From assembly GCA_036654375.1 (NCBI GenBank), contig JAVVSD010000007.1:17789-81788 (forward strand): a DNA stretch of 64,000 bases, read 5' to 3'. Each line of letters starts with the position of its first letter. Positions within the stretch are counted from its first letter, which is position 1. Below, one piece after another: positions 18,074 to 26,253 of this stretch. Made by a program: the position numbers and the translations under genes. The notes beneath the pieces are model-generated. The model was given only the letters and a program-made list of their open reading frames with translations, had not been told where the DNA came from and did no database searches. This DNA is from RZYX01 sp036654375 (GTDB lineage Bacteria > Bacillota > Clostridia > Oscillospirales > Acutalibacteraceae).

Positions 18074-18928
18074 CTACCAGTTGATGCTCCAGTCCTGCTC
18101 AACATAAAAGGCAAAACTGTTTTTTGATGCCACAACATTTATTGTTAGATAGGTTGGCATTTTATAATACATACCAATCATGTTGCCTGTTTTTGCATCA
18201 ATTCTTGATTTTAGTATACAACCCTTGCAAGTGGCTGTTATATTTTTTTCTTTAATAACAGAGATATTTGCATTTTCTGCAATAATTTTTGGGGTTACAA
18301 CAGATAGACAAGCGCTTGAAAACTCCTGTGAGCCTTTTGGGTCGTCTTTAAGCTTGATAACAAGTGAGTACGCACCATCTTTATAGGTGCAGGACGCATA
18401 ACTCACCATGGACGGTGTAAGCTTGCTTGTGTAGTCCTTGCTAACAATAGGAAAATGCTTTTTGCGTAATGCACTCGTGTTGCAAATTAAGGGGTCGGTG
18501 ATTGTTCCTTTGTAAAAGTTGTCCTCAATCACAGATGAAAAAAGACCGCTTGAAGAGAAATCAGCAAGTGGTTCAAGCTTTTGATAGTTTCGTATTGCAA
18601 TCCTTGCATCAGGCTTCACCTTGTTTGCACAGCTGTTATACAAACTCACAATATCTTTTATTGATGTGTATTCTCTTATCTCATTTTTTCTTGTTATTGG
18701 TGCAGGCGTTGGTTGCTCTTGTGTGGTTGCCAAAACGGGATTTTCCATTTTGGGCTTAGTTGTATTTGTTGCAGATTTTGGTGGATTTGTATTCTTAACA
18801 CTTGTAATGCTGTAGTCTTTGGCAGTACTTTTTTTAATGCTCTCACTATCTGTGTTTTTGCAAGCAACAAAAGAAGAGGCAAAAAGACTGACAAGCATAA
18901 TAATTGTAATATTTAAATTTCTTTTCAT
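18074..18928 (-). CDS. Putative lipoprotein, unknown function
   Basis: 284 residues, not assigned to a known family. A basic, hydrophobic N terminus ends at the lipobox FVAC, predicting lipid attachment to that Cys and export. A Ser/Thr/Asn/Lys/Pro linker runs to about residue 85, followed by a ~200-residue globular part ending in FYVEQDWSINW. The segment with AKTGNMIGMYYKMPTYLTI looks like beta strands. GGAGG lies seven nt before the ATG at 18928; an ATG six nt upstream is too close to that site. Both neighbours are on their own promoters. Confidence 0.75.
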   Translation of the reverse strand: MKRNLNITIIMLVSLFASSFVACKNTDSESIKKSTAKDYSITSVKNTNPPKSATNTTKPKMENPVLATTQEQPTPAPITRKNEIREYTSIKDIVSLYNSCANKVKPDARIAIRNYQKLEPLADFSSSGLFSSVIEDNFYKGTITDPLICNTSALRKKHFPIVSKDYTSKLTPSMVSYASCTYKDGAYSLVIKLKDDPKGSQEFSSACLSVVTPKIIAENANISVIKEKNITATCKGCILKSRIDAKTGNMIGMYYKMPTYLTINVVASKNSFAFYVEQDWSINW

Positions 18929-18992
18929 AATCATTCCTCCATCAAATATAATGTAACCAGATAGACATGGAAAATACAGATTATATGAAAGA

Positions 18993-19028
18993 GAAAAAAT
19001 TAAGCCCTGCGCAGTTTAAGCACAGGGC
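18993..19028 (-). terminator. Intrinsic terminator after the AI-2E-family gene
   Basis: On the minus strand GCCCTGTGC pairs with GCGCAGGGC (one mismatch) around a short loop and is followed by TTAATTTTTT. Confidence 0.85.
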
Positions 19029-19042
19029 ATGATTTACAAATT

Positions 19043-20332
19043 TTATTCTTTAGATTTAATTGCGTCTTTAAGAATTTCCCCGCTTGGCTCGTATGCTGAT
19101 GTTTTTAAAGGCAAATCTTTTAATTCGAGCTTGTGTCCAACATACCTGCCGAAAATTTGATATAAGATGGCAAAAACAGGCGTTCCAAGAATAAGACCCA
19201 AAACCCCATAGAAACCACCTCCGATAAGGCAGGATATCAAAACCCAGAAAGCAGGAAGACCAATGTAGTTGCCGACAATCTTTGGGGTAAGGAAGTTGCA
19301 GTCAAACTGCTGTAAAGCCAGAATAAACAGTCCAAAATAAAGAGCTTGAATTGGGTTTGTAAGAAGTACAAGAAGCCCACAGGGCAATGCTCCAAGCCAA
19401 GGACCAAAGAACGGAATGACATTGGTGATACCAATTATTACACTTATAAGAACAGGGTATGGCATATTCAAAAGCTTAACGCCAGCAAAACAGATAAATC
19501 CAATAATGATTGAATCAATTATCTTGCCTATGATTGAATGAGTAAGAATTTCAACACTTTCTTTAGTTATTGATATTGCTGAGTTTGCACGATTGGGGCT
19601 TAAAAATGCGTAAATAGTCTTTTTGCACTGACCAAGAAATTTTTCTTTGTTATACATGAGATAGATTGAGCAGGCAAGACCTACAACAAGGTTAAAAACA
19701 ACGCTAAACACGCTTGCAATCCCGTTTGTAATATATCCCAACCATACATTAATCTTAGATAAAATGTCTGTTTCAATCCAATTTGTAGCATATTCGGTAG
19801 CTGATGAAAAAACCTTATCAAGATTAACGGAGAGAGATTTGTTGTTTTCAAGTATTTGTGAAGCCCAAACACCAAGTGACTCAACTTGTTTTGGAAGAGT
19901 TTTCGATATGTTTGAAAGGCTGTCAACGATTTCAGGGAACAAAAAGCTTGCCATGAGATAGATCAACAAAAGAGCAACCATAATGGCAATAAGAACACTA
20001 AATCCCCTTATTGCGGACTTTTTCTTTGTTGATATTTCCTTTGCAGCTTTACCTGAAGCAGCTTTTAAAAATAGCTTTTCCAGTATTTTGACAATTGGAT
20101 TGAGCAAAAACGCAATTGTAAGACCGTAAACAACAGGCTCAAGTAAGCCTAATATCTTTGAAAAGAATGAACCAACAACATCAATTCTTAGAACGAGAAA
20201 GTAAAATGATATACTCGCTGCAATAACGCAAAATGCGTAGAATCCAGCAACAAACGAGGGATGTTTCTTTAAAAAAGATGTATTTTGAGTTGCTTCATTT
20301 TGTGGGGTATCGTTCATGTTCATCAAATCCAT
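19043..20332 (-). CDS. AI-2E/PerM/YtvI-family membrane permease
   Basis: Polytopic membrane protein of the AI-2E exporter family, some members of which act as Na+(Li+)/H+ antiporters. The 429 residues have about eight hydrophobic segments, an amphipathic central region (about 130-210) and the family core IIIGFICFAGVKLLNMPYPVL with IGITNVIPFFGPWLGALP. No clear Shine-Dalgarno precedes ATG 20332 and the promoter puts the transcript start only ~12 nt upstream, so initiation may be nearly leaderless or may use one of the next in-frame ATGs (fourth or sixth codon). Confidence 0.85.
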   Translation of the reverse strand: MDLMNMNDTPQNEATQNTSFLKKHPSFVAGFYAFCVIAASISFYFLVLRIDVVGSFFSKILGLLEPVVYGLTIAFLLNPIVKILEKLFLKAASGKAAKEISTKKKSAIRGFSVLIAIMVALLLIYLMASFLFPEIVDSLSNISKTLPKQVESLGVWASQILENNKSLSVNLDKVFSSATEYATNWIETDILSKINVWLGYITNGIASVFSVVFNLVVGLACSIYLMYNKEKFLGQCKKTIYAFLSPNRANSAISITKESVEILTHSIIGKIIDSIIIGFICFAGVKLLNMPYPVLISVIIGITNVIPFFGPWLGALPCGLLVLLTNPIQALYFGLFILALQQFDCNFLTPKIVGNYIGLPAFWVLISCLIGGGFYGVLGLILGTPVFAILYQIFGRYVGHKLELKDLPLKTSAYEPSGEILKDAIKSKE

Positions 20333-20350
20333 TCATCAATAATTGGATTT

Positions 20351-20379
20351 AGTATAGCACAAATTATTAATTTTCTCAA
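20351..20379 (-). promoter_or_regulatory. Sigma-A promoter of the AI-2E-family gene
   Basis: Minus strand: TTGAGA (20374-20379), 17 nt, TATACT (20351-20356) preceded by TGC (extended -10). The predicted transcript has an unusually short leader. Confidence 0.75.
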
Positions 20380-20472
20380 ATAATCAAATATGTTAATAGT
20401 ATGAGGCAATAATTGCATCTTATTAATATTTTTATGAGGATATTAAGTTTTAGCAATAACTTTAAAAAGACT

Positions 20473-20509
20473 TACAGCCATGTGTAAAACTGCTTTACAC
20501 ATGGCTGTA
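20473..20509 (-). terminator. Perfect 16-bp hairpin terminating ktrBA
   Basis: TACAGCCATGTGTAAA (20473-20488), 5-nt loop, TTTACACATGGCTGTA (20494-20509). On the minus strand the stem is followed by AGTCTTTTT, fitting an intrinsic terminator of the upstream ktr genes. Confidence 0.9.
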
Positions 20510-20526
20510 CAAATTAAATACTAAAA

Positions 20527-21174
20527 TTATTTTGTTGGAAGTTTTTTAACATCCTCGTTGTGTCCGATGACAATAAGTGTTTCACAACTTGAGAAAATAT
20601 GATCGGGTTTTGGAAGCGGGTTAATTGCTCCATTTTCCTTTGTTGCGAGGATACTGATATGAAATTGAGAGCGAATATCCTTTTGTAGAATTGTCTTTCC
20701 AACCCATGAAGCAGGTACAAGAACTTCATAAATCGAGTAGTCAGGAGTAAGCTCAATATAGTCAAAAATATTTGCAGAGCCATATTTTACAGCAAGGCGT
20801 TCTGCGGACTCCCTTTCAATATACACAACTCTGTCTGCACCATTACGAAGCAAGAATTTTCTTTGAACTTCGCTTGTTGCACGAGCAAGAACAAATTTTG
20901 CATGAGAATCTTTGAGCAGAGCAGCAGCCTCGAGCGAATTTTGGAAATTCTCTCCAATAGCGACAATACACAAGTCAAAATTATTTACTCCGAGTGACTC
21001 AATGAATTGAGGGTTTGTAGCATCACCAATAATAGCATTTGAAACATACGGTAAAATCTGATTTACTTTTTCCTCGTCGGTATCAACAGCAAGAACCTCG
21101 TTGCCGAGTTCAGACATTTTCATAGCCATGTGTTTTCCAAATCTTCCGATACCAATAACTAAAACCGATTTCAT
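20527..21174 (-). CDS. ktrA: Potassium uptake regulatory subunit KtrA (RCK/TrkA domain)
   Basis: Cytoplasmic gating ring of a Ktr K+ channel. The 215 residues are one RCK_N Rossmann domain with GIGRFGKHMAMKM and the acidic end of strand 2 (AVDTDEEKV), binding ATP/ADP, followed from about residue 135 by an RCK_C domain. In Firmicutes the RCK_C domain of KtrA/C binds c-di-AMP. It is downstream of and co-oriented with ktrB (36 nt gap), forming the standard KtrAB pair. Confidence 0.93.
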   Translation of the reverse strand: MKSVLVIGIGRFGKHMAMKMSELGNEVLAVDTDEEKVNQILPYVSNAIIGDATNPQFIESLGVNNFDLCIVAIGENFQNSLEAAALLKDSHAKFVLARATSEVQRKFLLRNGADRVVYIERESAERLAVKYGSANIFDYIELTPDYSIYEVLVPASWVGKTILQKDIRSQFHISILATKENGAINPLPKPDHIFSSCETLIVIGHNEDVKKLPTK

Positions 21175-21210
21175 AAATATACTCCTTTATTAGTGCTTTT
21201 AAAAAAGCGT

Positions 21211-22581
21211 TTAACCTACAGTGATTTTTTCGAGAGGCATTTGAGAAGCGATGTTTGGATATGGCTTTGCAAATGCAACCAAAATAGTTAGTCCTCCGAC
21301 TCTTCCTACAAACATGAGCATAGCAAGAATCATATGTGAAATGGTACTGAGTCCAGGGGTTATTCCAAGGCTTAGTCCAACAGTACCAATTGCAGAGGCA
21401 GTTTCAAATATTGACTTACTGACAGAAACATCGTCAATAGCGGAGATAAGAACAGCCGAAACAAAGAAGAAGAAAAGGTACATGGTGAGAATGCTGTAGG
21501 CATGACGAACAGTCTGATCGTCAATTCTGCGCTTAAAGCATTCGATATCCTTTTTGTTTCTAAGCTCGGTAAGGATTGACAAAAGCATTACTGCAAGCGT
21601 AGTGGTCTTGATTCCGCCTGCTGTAGAGCTTGGAGAGCCACCAATAAGCATAAGGCAAATTGTAAGTAGTTGACTTTCATCAGACAATGAATTCAAATCA
21701 ACAGTATTAAATCCAGCGGTACGAGGTGTTACAGCTTGGAAAAAGGAAATCAGCACTTTTTTCCACCATGGCAAATGTGCCATCGAACCATGATTTTCTT
21801 CAAAAATAAAGATAGCAATAGTGCCACCAATGACCAAAGTTGCGGTAACAACAAGAACAATTTTGGTGTGTAACTTATATTTGCTGAATTGAAACTTGTG
21901 CGTTTTTAAATCGTCCCAAACAAAAAATCCCAGACCACCAATGATAATGAGTCCGCTAATTGTAAGGTTAATAATAAAGCTGTCGCTATATGAAGTCAAA
22001 GATGAGAAGGGAGCTCGTATTCCCATCAAGTCAAACCCAGCATTGCAAAATGCAGAAATTGAATGAAAAACGGAATAGTATACTCCTCTTATAATTCCAA
22101 AATCAGGAATAAACCTAAAGGATAAAAGAATAGCACCAATAAGCTCAATTGTTAGAGAGCCAAGAAGTATAAATCTTGCAATTCTAATAACTCCACCAAC
22201 AGAGGGTGCGGCGATAGACTCTTTAAGAGCATATCTCTGATGCAGACCGATATGCTTTTTGGTAAGAGTAACTGCAGAAAGTGCAAGTGTCATAAATCCA
22301 AGTCCACCAATTTGGATAAGGGTTATAATGACTAACTGGCCAAAAATTGTCCAATATGTATATGTGTCAAAAACGATAAGCCCAGTAACACAGGTTGCAG
22401 ATGTAGCGGTGAAGATACAATCAAAAAAGTTTGTAAATTCTCCGGCTCTGCTGGATATTGGAAGACACAGAAGAAATGCACCCACCAGAATTATTATGGT
22501 ATAACCCCACATAATGATTTTGGTAGGCGAAAGATTGCGTATGTTAATCTTATTTTTAATTTTTGAATAATCAGGAGCCAC
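21211..22581 (-). CDS. ktrB: Potassium uptake membrane subunit KtrB (TrkH family)
   Basis: Ion-conducting subunit of a Na+-dependent K+ uptake system with four M1-P-M2 repeats. The 456 residues have the P-loop glycine regions SATCVTGLIVFDT, SAFCNAGFDLMG, TPRTAGFNTVDL and ASAIGTVGLSLGI in order, each centred on a filter glycine. The start is a GTG at 22581 with GAGGGTG about seven nt upstream. It has its own consensus promoter and a short leader with no room for a riboswitch. Confidence 0.94.
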   Translation of the reverse strand: MAPDYSKIKNKINIRNLSPTKIIMWGYTIIILVGAFLLCLPISSRAGEFTNFFDCIFTATSATCVTGLIVFDTYTYWTIFGQLVIITLIQIGGLGFMTLALSAVTLTKKHIGLHQRYALKESIAAPSVGGVIRIARFILLGSLTIELIGAILLSFRFIPDFGIIRGVYYSVFHSISAFCNAGFDLMGIRAPFSSLTSYSDSFIINLTISGLIIIGGLGFFVWDDLKTHKFQFSKYKLHTKIVLVVTATLVIGGTIAIFIFEENHGSMAHLPWWKKVLISFFQAVTPRTAGFNTVDLNSLSDESQLLTICLMLIGGSPSSTAGGIKTTTLAVMLLSILTELRNKKDIECFKRRIDDQTVRHAYSILTMYLFFFFVSAVLISAIDDVSVSKSIFETASAIGTVGLSLGITPGLSTISHMILAMLMFVGRVGGLTILVAFAKPYPNIASQMPLEKITVG

Positions 22582-22618
22582 TTAAAACACCCTCAACAAT
22601 ATAGTAAAAGCAAGGACA

Positions 22619-22647
22619 ATGATAGCACTGTTTATGTAACCTGTCAA
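22619..22647 (-). promoter_or_regulatory. Sigma-A promoter of ktrBA
   Basis: Minus strand: TTGACA (22642-22647), 17 nt, TATCAT (22619-22624) with an extended TGC. Confidence 0.8.
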
Positions 22648-22679
22648 ACCTTTTATTAAAATATAATAAGTGTAATAAA

Positions 22680-23384
22680 TTATACAAAAAATCTCTTTGA
22701 AAGCCAAGCTCTAAAAGTCTTGTTTTTTTCTACAAAGGCAAAGAAAATACTGAGGCAAATACAAGACACAACTATTATAAGTGAAAATCTTAAAATATGT
22801 TCTGTATGGTAATAGGAGTGAAACAAAAGCTCTGTAAACACAGAAAAGATTGAAATAGAAATCAAAAGATTGATAAGAATACAAGGCCAATCCCTCTTCT
22901 TTTTATAAATCCAGATTAAAAAGCACGCGATTATAATTCCTAATGCAACAACCAATGGAACAGCAATAAGCAAAAACCAATTTCGCTCTTCAAACATTGA
23001 ATAGAAAAAGTAAATATATAGCATTATGGAAATAGTGTCTAAAAGAAGTAAAAGATATGGGCTAACTTTTTTAAACATGAATGGCAGAATAAAAAGTATA
23101 AAGCACAAAAGACTTGTGGTATTAAGGTAAACTGCCCAGATACCAGTGTCTGGAAAAATAAGATTAGTAATGCTACAAACAATGTTTGGAATTATAAGTA
23201 TAACAGTGATTATAAATGCAATATATCGCTTGCTTACAGACGCAGGAATGTAAACTTTATCAGAATAGGGCGTTATGGTTTCCTCATCATCATCAACATA
23301 AGGGTTAAGGACAGGAGCATCGCAAAGTGCGCAGGCTTTCGCACTGTTATCAAGCTCAACACCACAGTTCACACAGTATGACAT
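22680..23384 (-). CDS. Zinc-ribbon, multi-pass membrane protein (DUF6320-like)
   Basis: 234 residues. An N-terminal zinc ribbon (CVNCGVELDNSAKACALCDAP, ligands in CxxC...CxxC) is followed by a short acidic linker and six hydrophobic segments from about residue 55 to 225. It resembles the DUF6320 group often found next to alcohol-acetyltransferase-like proteins; that name is from memory. It starts 38 nt after the condensation-fold gene, with a GGGAGGTAAC site, so the two form an operon. Function unknown; a membrane partner or flippase for the acylated product is a guess. Confidence 0.75.
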   Translation of the reverse strand: MSYCVNCGVELDNSAKACALCDAPVLNPYVDDDEETITPYSDKVYIPASVSKRYIAFIITVILIIPNIVCSITNLIFPDTGIWAVYLNTTSLLCFILFILPFMFKKVSPYLLLLLDTISIMLYIYFFYSMFEERNWFLLIAVPLVVALGIIIACFLIWIYKKKRDWPCILINLLISISIFSVFTELLFHSYYHTEHILRFSLIIVVSCICLSIFFAFVEKNKTFRAWLSKRFFV

Positions 23385-23422
23385 TATTGTTACCTCCCAA
23401 TAAAAGCAAATAAACTTGGCAG

Positions 23423-24718
23423 TTAATATTTATTGCTTTCTATTTTTATATGCATACCCATCTTTACAAGACGGGTAAAAAATTCTCTTTCAATATCTGT
23501 TTCCTCAAAAATATCTGTAAAAGAAATGCTCATAACATTGTTATACCCAACAGCGGCAGTTCGTGCGGCACTGCGAAGCCCATGCGGAGGGATAAGTGCA
23601 AAGGATTTAACATGTTCTTTCATTTCTTCAGGAAGCTTGATAAGCCCAACATTAGAAAAAAGCACGCTTGTTGTGTTTTCGGCACTGATACCAAAATATA
23701 TACTCATTATAATATTTTTTAAAACCAAAGGTACTATTCTTGTTATAATATTTGCTTCTTTTTTTATGTTACCTGTCATCATAGCATTGAGGTGCTTGGG
23801 ATTGTTAGTGCATCGAAGTATAAGAGAGGTTTCCTTTACAATCTCTTCAAATGTGTAGTCACCCATGCTTGGGTCAAGATTTATCTGATAGCAAAGAGAA
23901 AAGTTGCGTAATGTTTTTGTTGGAAAGGAGTTTCGCAGATTAACTGGAACCTGTGCTCCAATAATCTTTTGCTTTTTCTTTTCTACAAGCTGCTTATGAT
24001 AAAGTATGTCAACTAAAAGCCCTGTTAAAAATTCAGTGATTGTTACATTGTATTTTGAAGACTGAGTTTTAAGCTCATTAATAGCTAAAAATCCTGTTGT
24101 AACATTACATGAATGAGCGGGTAATCTTTTACCTGCTGGGTGATAAACCGAAACACTTCTGGATTTAAGCTTTGCCTTTGAGCTTGCAAATCTTGGAAAA
24201 GCGTCTTCAAGCTCGTCTGCAGAGATAGGCTCATTAATATCAAGCACGCTTTCACCACTTGGAATGTTGTGTCCACGCAACCTGAGATATTGTGCAACAA
24301 CAGTGCATAAAAATCTTGAAACGCCAAAGGCATCTGTAAGTGCATGATAAAATTCAACTGAAATTCGATTTTCACGATAATAAACCCTGAAAAGGAAACG
24401 GCCGTTTTCGTGCCATTTAACTCGTGTACATGGGTTTTTAATGTCTGGAAGGATAGGTGGGCAGACATTACGATTTTTCTCAAAGTAATGCCAAAAAAGC
24501 CCCCTGTGCATCTCAACATTAAAGCAAGGGAAACGGGGTAGAGTATCAATAACAGCTTGCCTCAGCACTACAGGGTCAACTGTTTGGTCAATAATAGCAG
24601 TCATACGAAACACATTTGACCAAGTGGAGGTGTTCTGACCAGGGAAAACTTTGCCAGCATTATCAAGCTTAAACCACTCTGAAATTCGTTCAGGGGAAAG
24701 ATTTTTACCAGTTGTCAT
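23423..24718 (-). CDS. Condensation-fold acyltransferase (alcohol acetyltransferase-like)
   Basis: 431 residues of the CoA-dependent acyltransferase / NRPS condensation superfamily. The active-site motif HxxxD is present as FYHALTDAFG (His125, Asp129), and the second-half landmark is NLRNSFPTKTLRNF (a variant of the DFGWG/latch region). The substrate is unknown; related proteins acylate alcohols, peptides or lipids. The ATG at 24718 follows AAAGGAG by five nt; an in-frame TTG 15 nt upstream contains the Shine-Dalgarno and is unlikely. First gene of a two-gene operon with the zinc-ribbon membrane protein. Confidence 0.82.
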   Translation of the reverse strand: MTTGKNLSPERISEWFKLDNAGKVFPGQNTSTWSNVFRMTAIIDQTVDPVVLRQAVIDTLPRFPCFNVEMHRGLFWHYFEKNRNVCPPILPDIKNPCTRVKWHENGRFLFRVYYRENRISVEFYHALTDAFGVSRFLCTVVAQYLRLRGHNIPSGESVLDINEPISADELEDAFPRFASSKAKLKSRSVSVYHPAGKRLPAHSCNVTTGFLAINELKTQSSKYNVTITEFLTGLLVDILYHKQLVEKKKQKIIGAQVPVNLRNSFPTKTLRNFSLCYQINLDPSMGDYTFEEIVKETSLILRCTNNPKHLNAMMTGNIKKEANIITRIVPLVLKNIIMSIYFGISAENTTSVLFSNVGLIKLPEEMKEHVKSFALIPPHGLRSAARTAAVGYNNVMSISFTDIFEETDIEREFFTRLVKMGMHIKIESNKY

Positions 24719-24750
24719 AGTGGCTCCTTTCAAGCTTCAATATTAACTGA

Positions 24751-24779
24751 ATTATAGCACACGAAATAGTGCAATACAA
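24751..24779 (-). promoter_or_regulatory. Sigma-A promoter of the acyltransferase operon
   Basis: Minus strand: TTGTAT (24774-24779), 17 nt, TATAAT (24751-24756) with an extended TGC. Confidence 0.75.
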
Positions 24780-24809
24780 GAAGTTTAACATCAAATTTAT
24801 ATTAAATAG

Positions 24810-24829
24810 CCCGCCTTAAAAAAGACGGG
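24810..24829 (-). terminator. Hairpin after the GpsA-like gene
   Basis: Minus strand: CCCGTCTT, loop tttt, AAGGCGGG (one G-T), followed by CTATTTAAT, a weak T-tail. Confidence 0.6.
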
Positions 24830-24832
24830 AGT

Positions 24833-25792
24833 TTAAAGAAATTCCTTTTTATTATTCCTACTAAATAGCTTAACAAGTGCATATTTTGCTTCGATTCCAT
24901 TATATAAAACATCATAAACAGCAGTGCAAATTGGCAGCTCAACTTCATACTTATCTTTAAGCACCATAAGAGCTTCAACGGTGTAGAAACCTTCTGCAAG
25001 CTGTGTAAAGCTTTCTCCCTTTACAAACATTTCTCCAAACATTCTGTTGTGGCTGAATTTTGAAAAAACGGTTGCCTCATAGTCACCAAGATGACAAAGA
25101 CCATAGGCAGACAGCTCTTTTCCGCCCATTGCAGAAATAAGTCGTCCCACTTCTCTTGTCCCGCGTGACATCAAAGAGCCTTTCAGAGAGGAGAGGTTAA
25201 GCCCGTCGAGCATACCAGCGGCAATGCCAATAACATTTTTTGCGGCGGCACCAATTTCGTTTCCAATTAGGTCGTCACCATAATAAAAGCGGATAAGGTC
25301 GCTTGAAAATTCAATGACAAGCTCTTCTTTTACGGCTTCGTCATTACTGTCAATAACCATACAGTTTGGAGTGCCTTGAAATAACTCCTCTACATGACCT
25401 GGACCAAGCCAAACGCTTACGGAATTTGAAGAGTCAACACTATCGCAAACAATTTGAGAAAGTCGCCTTCCAGTTGCAATTTCAATTCCCTTCATGCAAA
25501 GCACGAATTTTTTATTCTGAATATCATTTTTTGAAATTTCTGACATAAGGGTGCTAAGGTTTTGAGAATTAATCGAAATAATAATTGATTGAGCATTTTT
25601 TATTTCATCAAGTGAATTAGTGAGTTTAATGCTATCAGGAAGAACTATATGGCTGTTTTTCCTTGTTGCCATCAGTTCGCACATATTTTTTGAACTTTCC
25701 CGTCCATAAAGAGTGACATCGTGACCAATATGATTAAGGTACCACGCAATAAAAGAACCCCATCTGCCACAACCAACAACAATTATTTTCAA
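24833..25792 (-). CDS. NAD(P)-dependent glycerol-3-phosphate dehydrogenase (GpsA-like)
   Basis: Reduces dihydroxyacetone phosphate to sn-glycerol-3-phosphate for phospholipid synthesis. The 319 residues have the NAD loop VVGCGRWGSF at the N terminus and the catalytic-Lys region GAAAKNVIGIAAG, then GLCHLGDYEATVFSKFSHNR in place of the usual GLAGLGDL signature. That drift means a divergent GpsA or a close paralogue. The start is a TTG at 25792 with AAGGAGG six nt upstream; an in-frame ATG 27 nt earlier lies ahead of that Shine-Dalgarno and would waste it. Confidence 0.82.
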   Translation of the reverse strand: MKIIVVGCGRWGSFIAWYLNHIGHDVTLYGRESSKNMCELMATRKNSHIVLPDSIKLTNSLDEIKNAQSIIISINSQNLSTLMSEISKNDIQNKKFVLCMKGIEIATGRRLSQIVCDSVDSSNSVSVWLGPGHVEELFQGTPNCMVIDSNDEAVKEELVIEFSSDLIRFYYGDDLIGNEIGAAAKNVIGIAAGMLDGLNLSSLKGSLMSRGTREVGRLISAMGGKELSAYGLCHLGDYEATVFSKFSHNRMFGEMFVKGESFTQLAEGFYTVEALMVLKDKYEVELPICTAVYDVLYNGIEAKYALVKLFSRNNKKEFL

Positions 25793-25819
25793 TTTTATCC
25801 TCCTTTTAAGTGTTCGCAC

Positions 25820-26208
25820 TGAGCAGGAATATTAACTGTTAATACGAGCATTTGCATTATTATTATACAACTTTTTAGCTTATAATAAATGCTAATATAC
25901 ACAGTACAATAATACCATAACAAAAGTCAAGCCAAAAATAAGAATCCAAAACACCATTATAGGCAAAACAATAGGTGGTAGCTACCAATATTTTTGTAAA
26001 GATGCTCACATCAGAGTTCTTTTAAGTTTATTAAGACAAATTTACGATAGAGCCATTTTTAAAATAACTGTAACTTATTGTGAACACAAATCACAAAATA
26101 TAGAATAGAATTTTTATAGCAAAAAATGGCTAAGGAATAGAAGATAAGAACAAAATAGGATTTTAAAGAACATAAAATGCGGTTAAAGATTAATGAAATA
26201 AAAGTGAA
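25820..26208. other. Gene-free A+T-rich spacer
   Basis: About 390 nt. A TATAAT on the minus strand near 25865 may serve the GpsA-like gene. A 10-bp palindrome GGTAGCTACC sits at 25977-25986. Nothing else recognisable. Confidence 0.4.
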
Positions 26209-26240
26209 TAAAAAAGCAGTAGCAAAAATGCTACTGCTAA
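26209..26240 (-). terminator. Intrinsic terminator after the DEAD-box helicase
   Basis: Minus strand: AGCAGTAGC, loop attttt, GCTACTGCT, then TTTTTTATT. Confidence 0.9.
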
Positions 26241-26253
26241 AAATACTATTCAA

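Noticed and set aside
22582..22680. c-di-AMP (ydaO) riboswitch before ktrB
   Set aside because: The leader after the promoter is only about 30 nt long.
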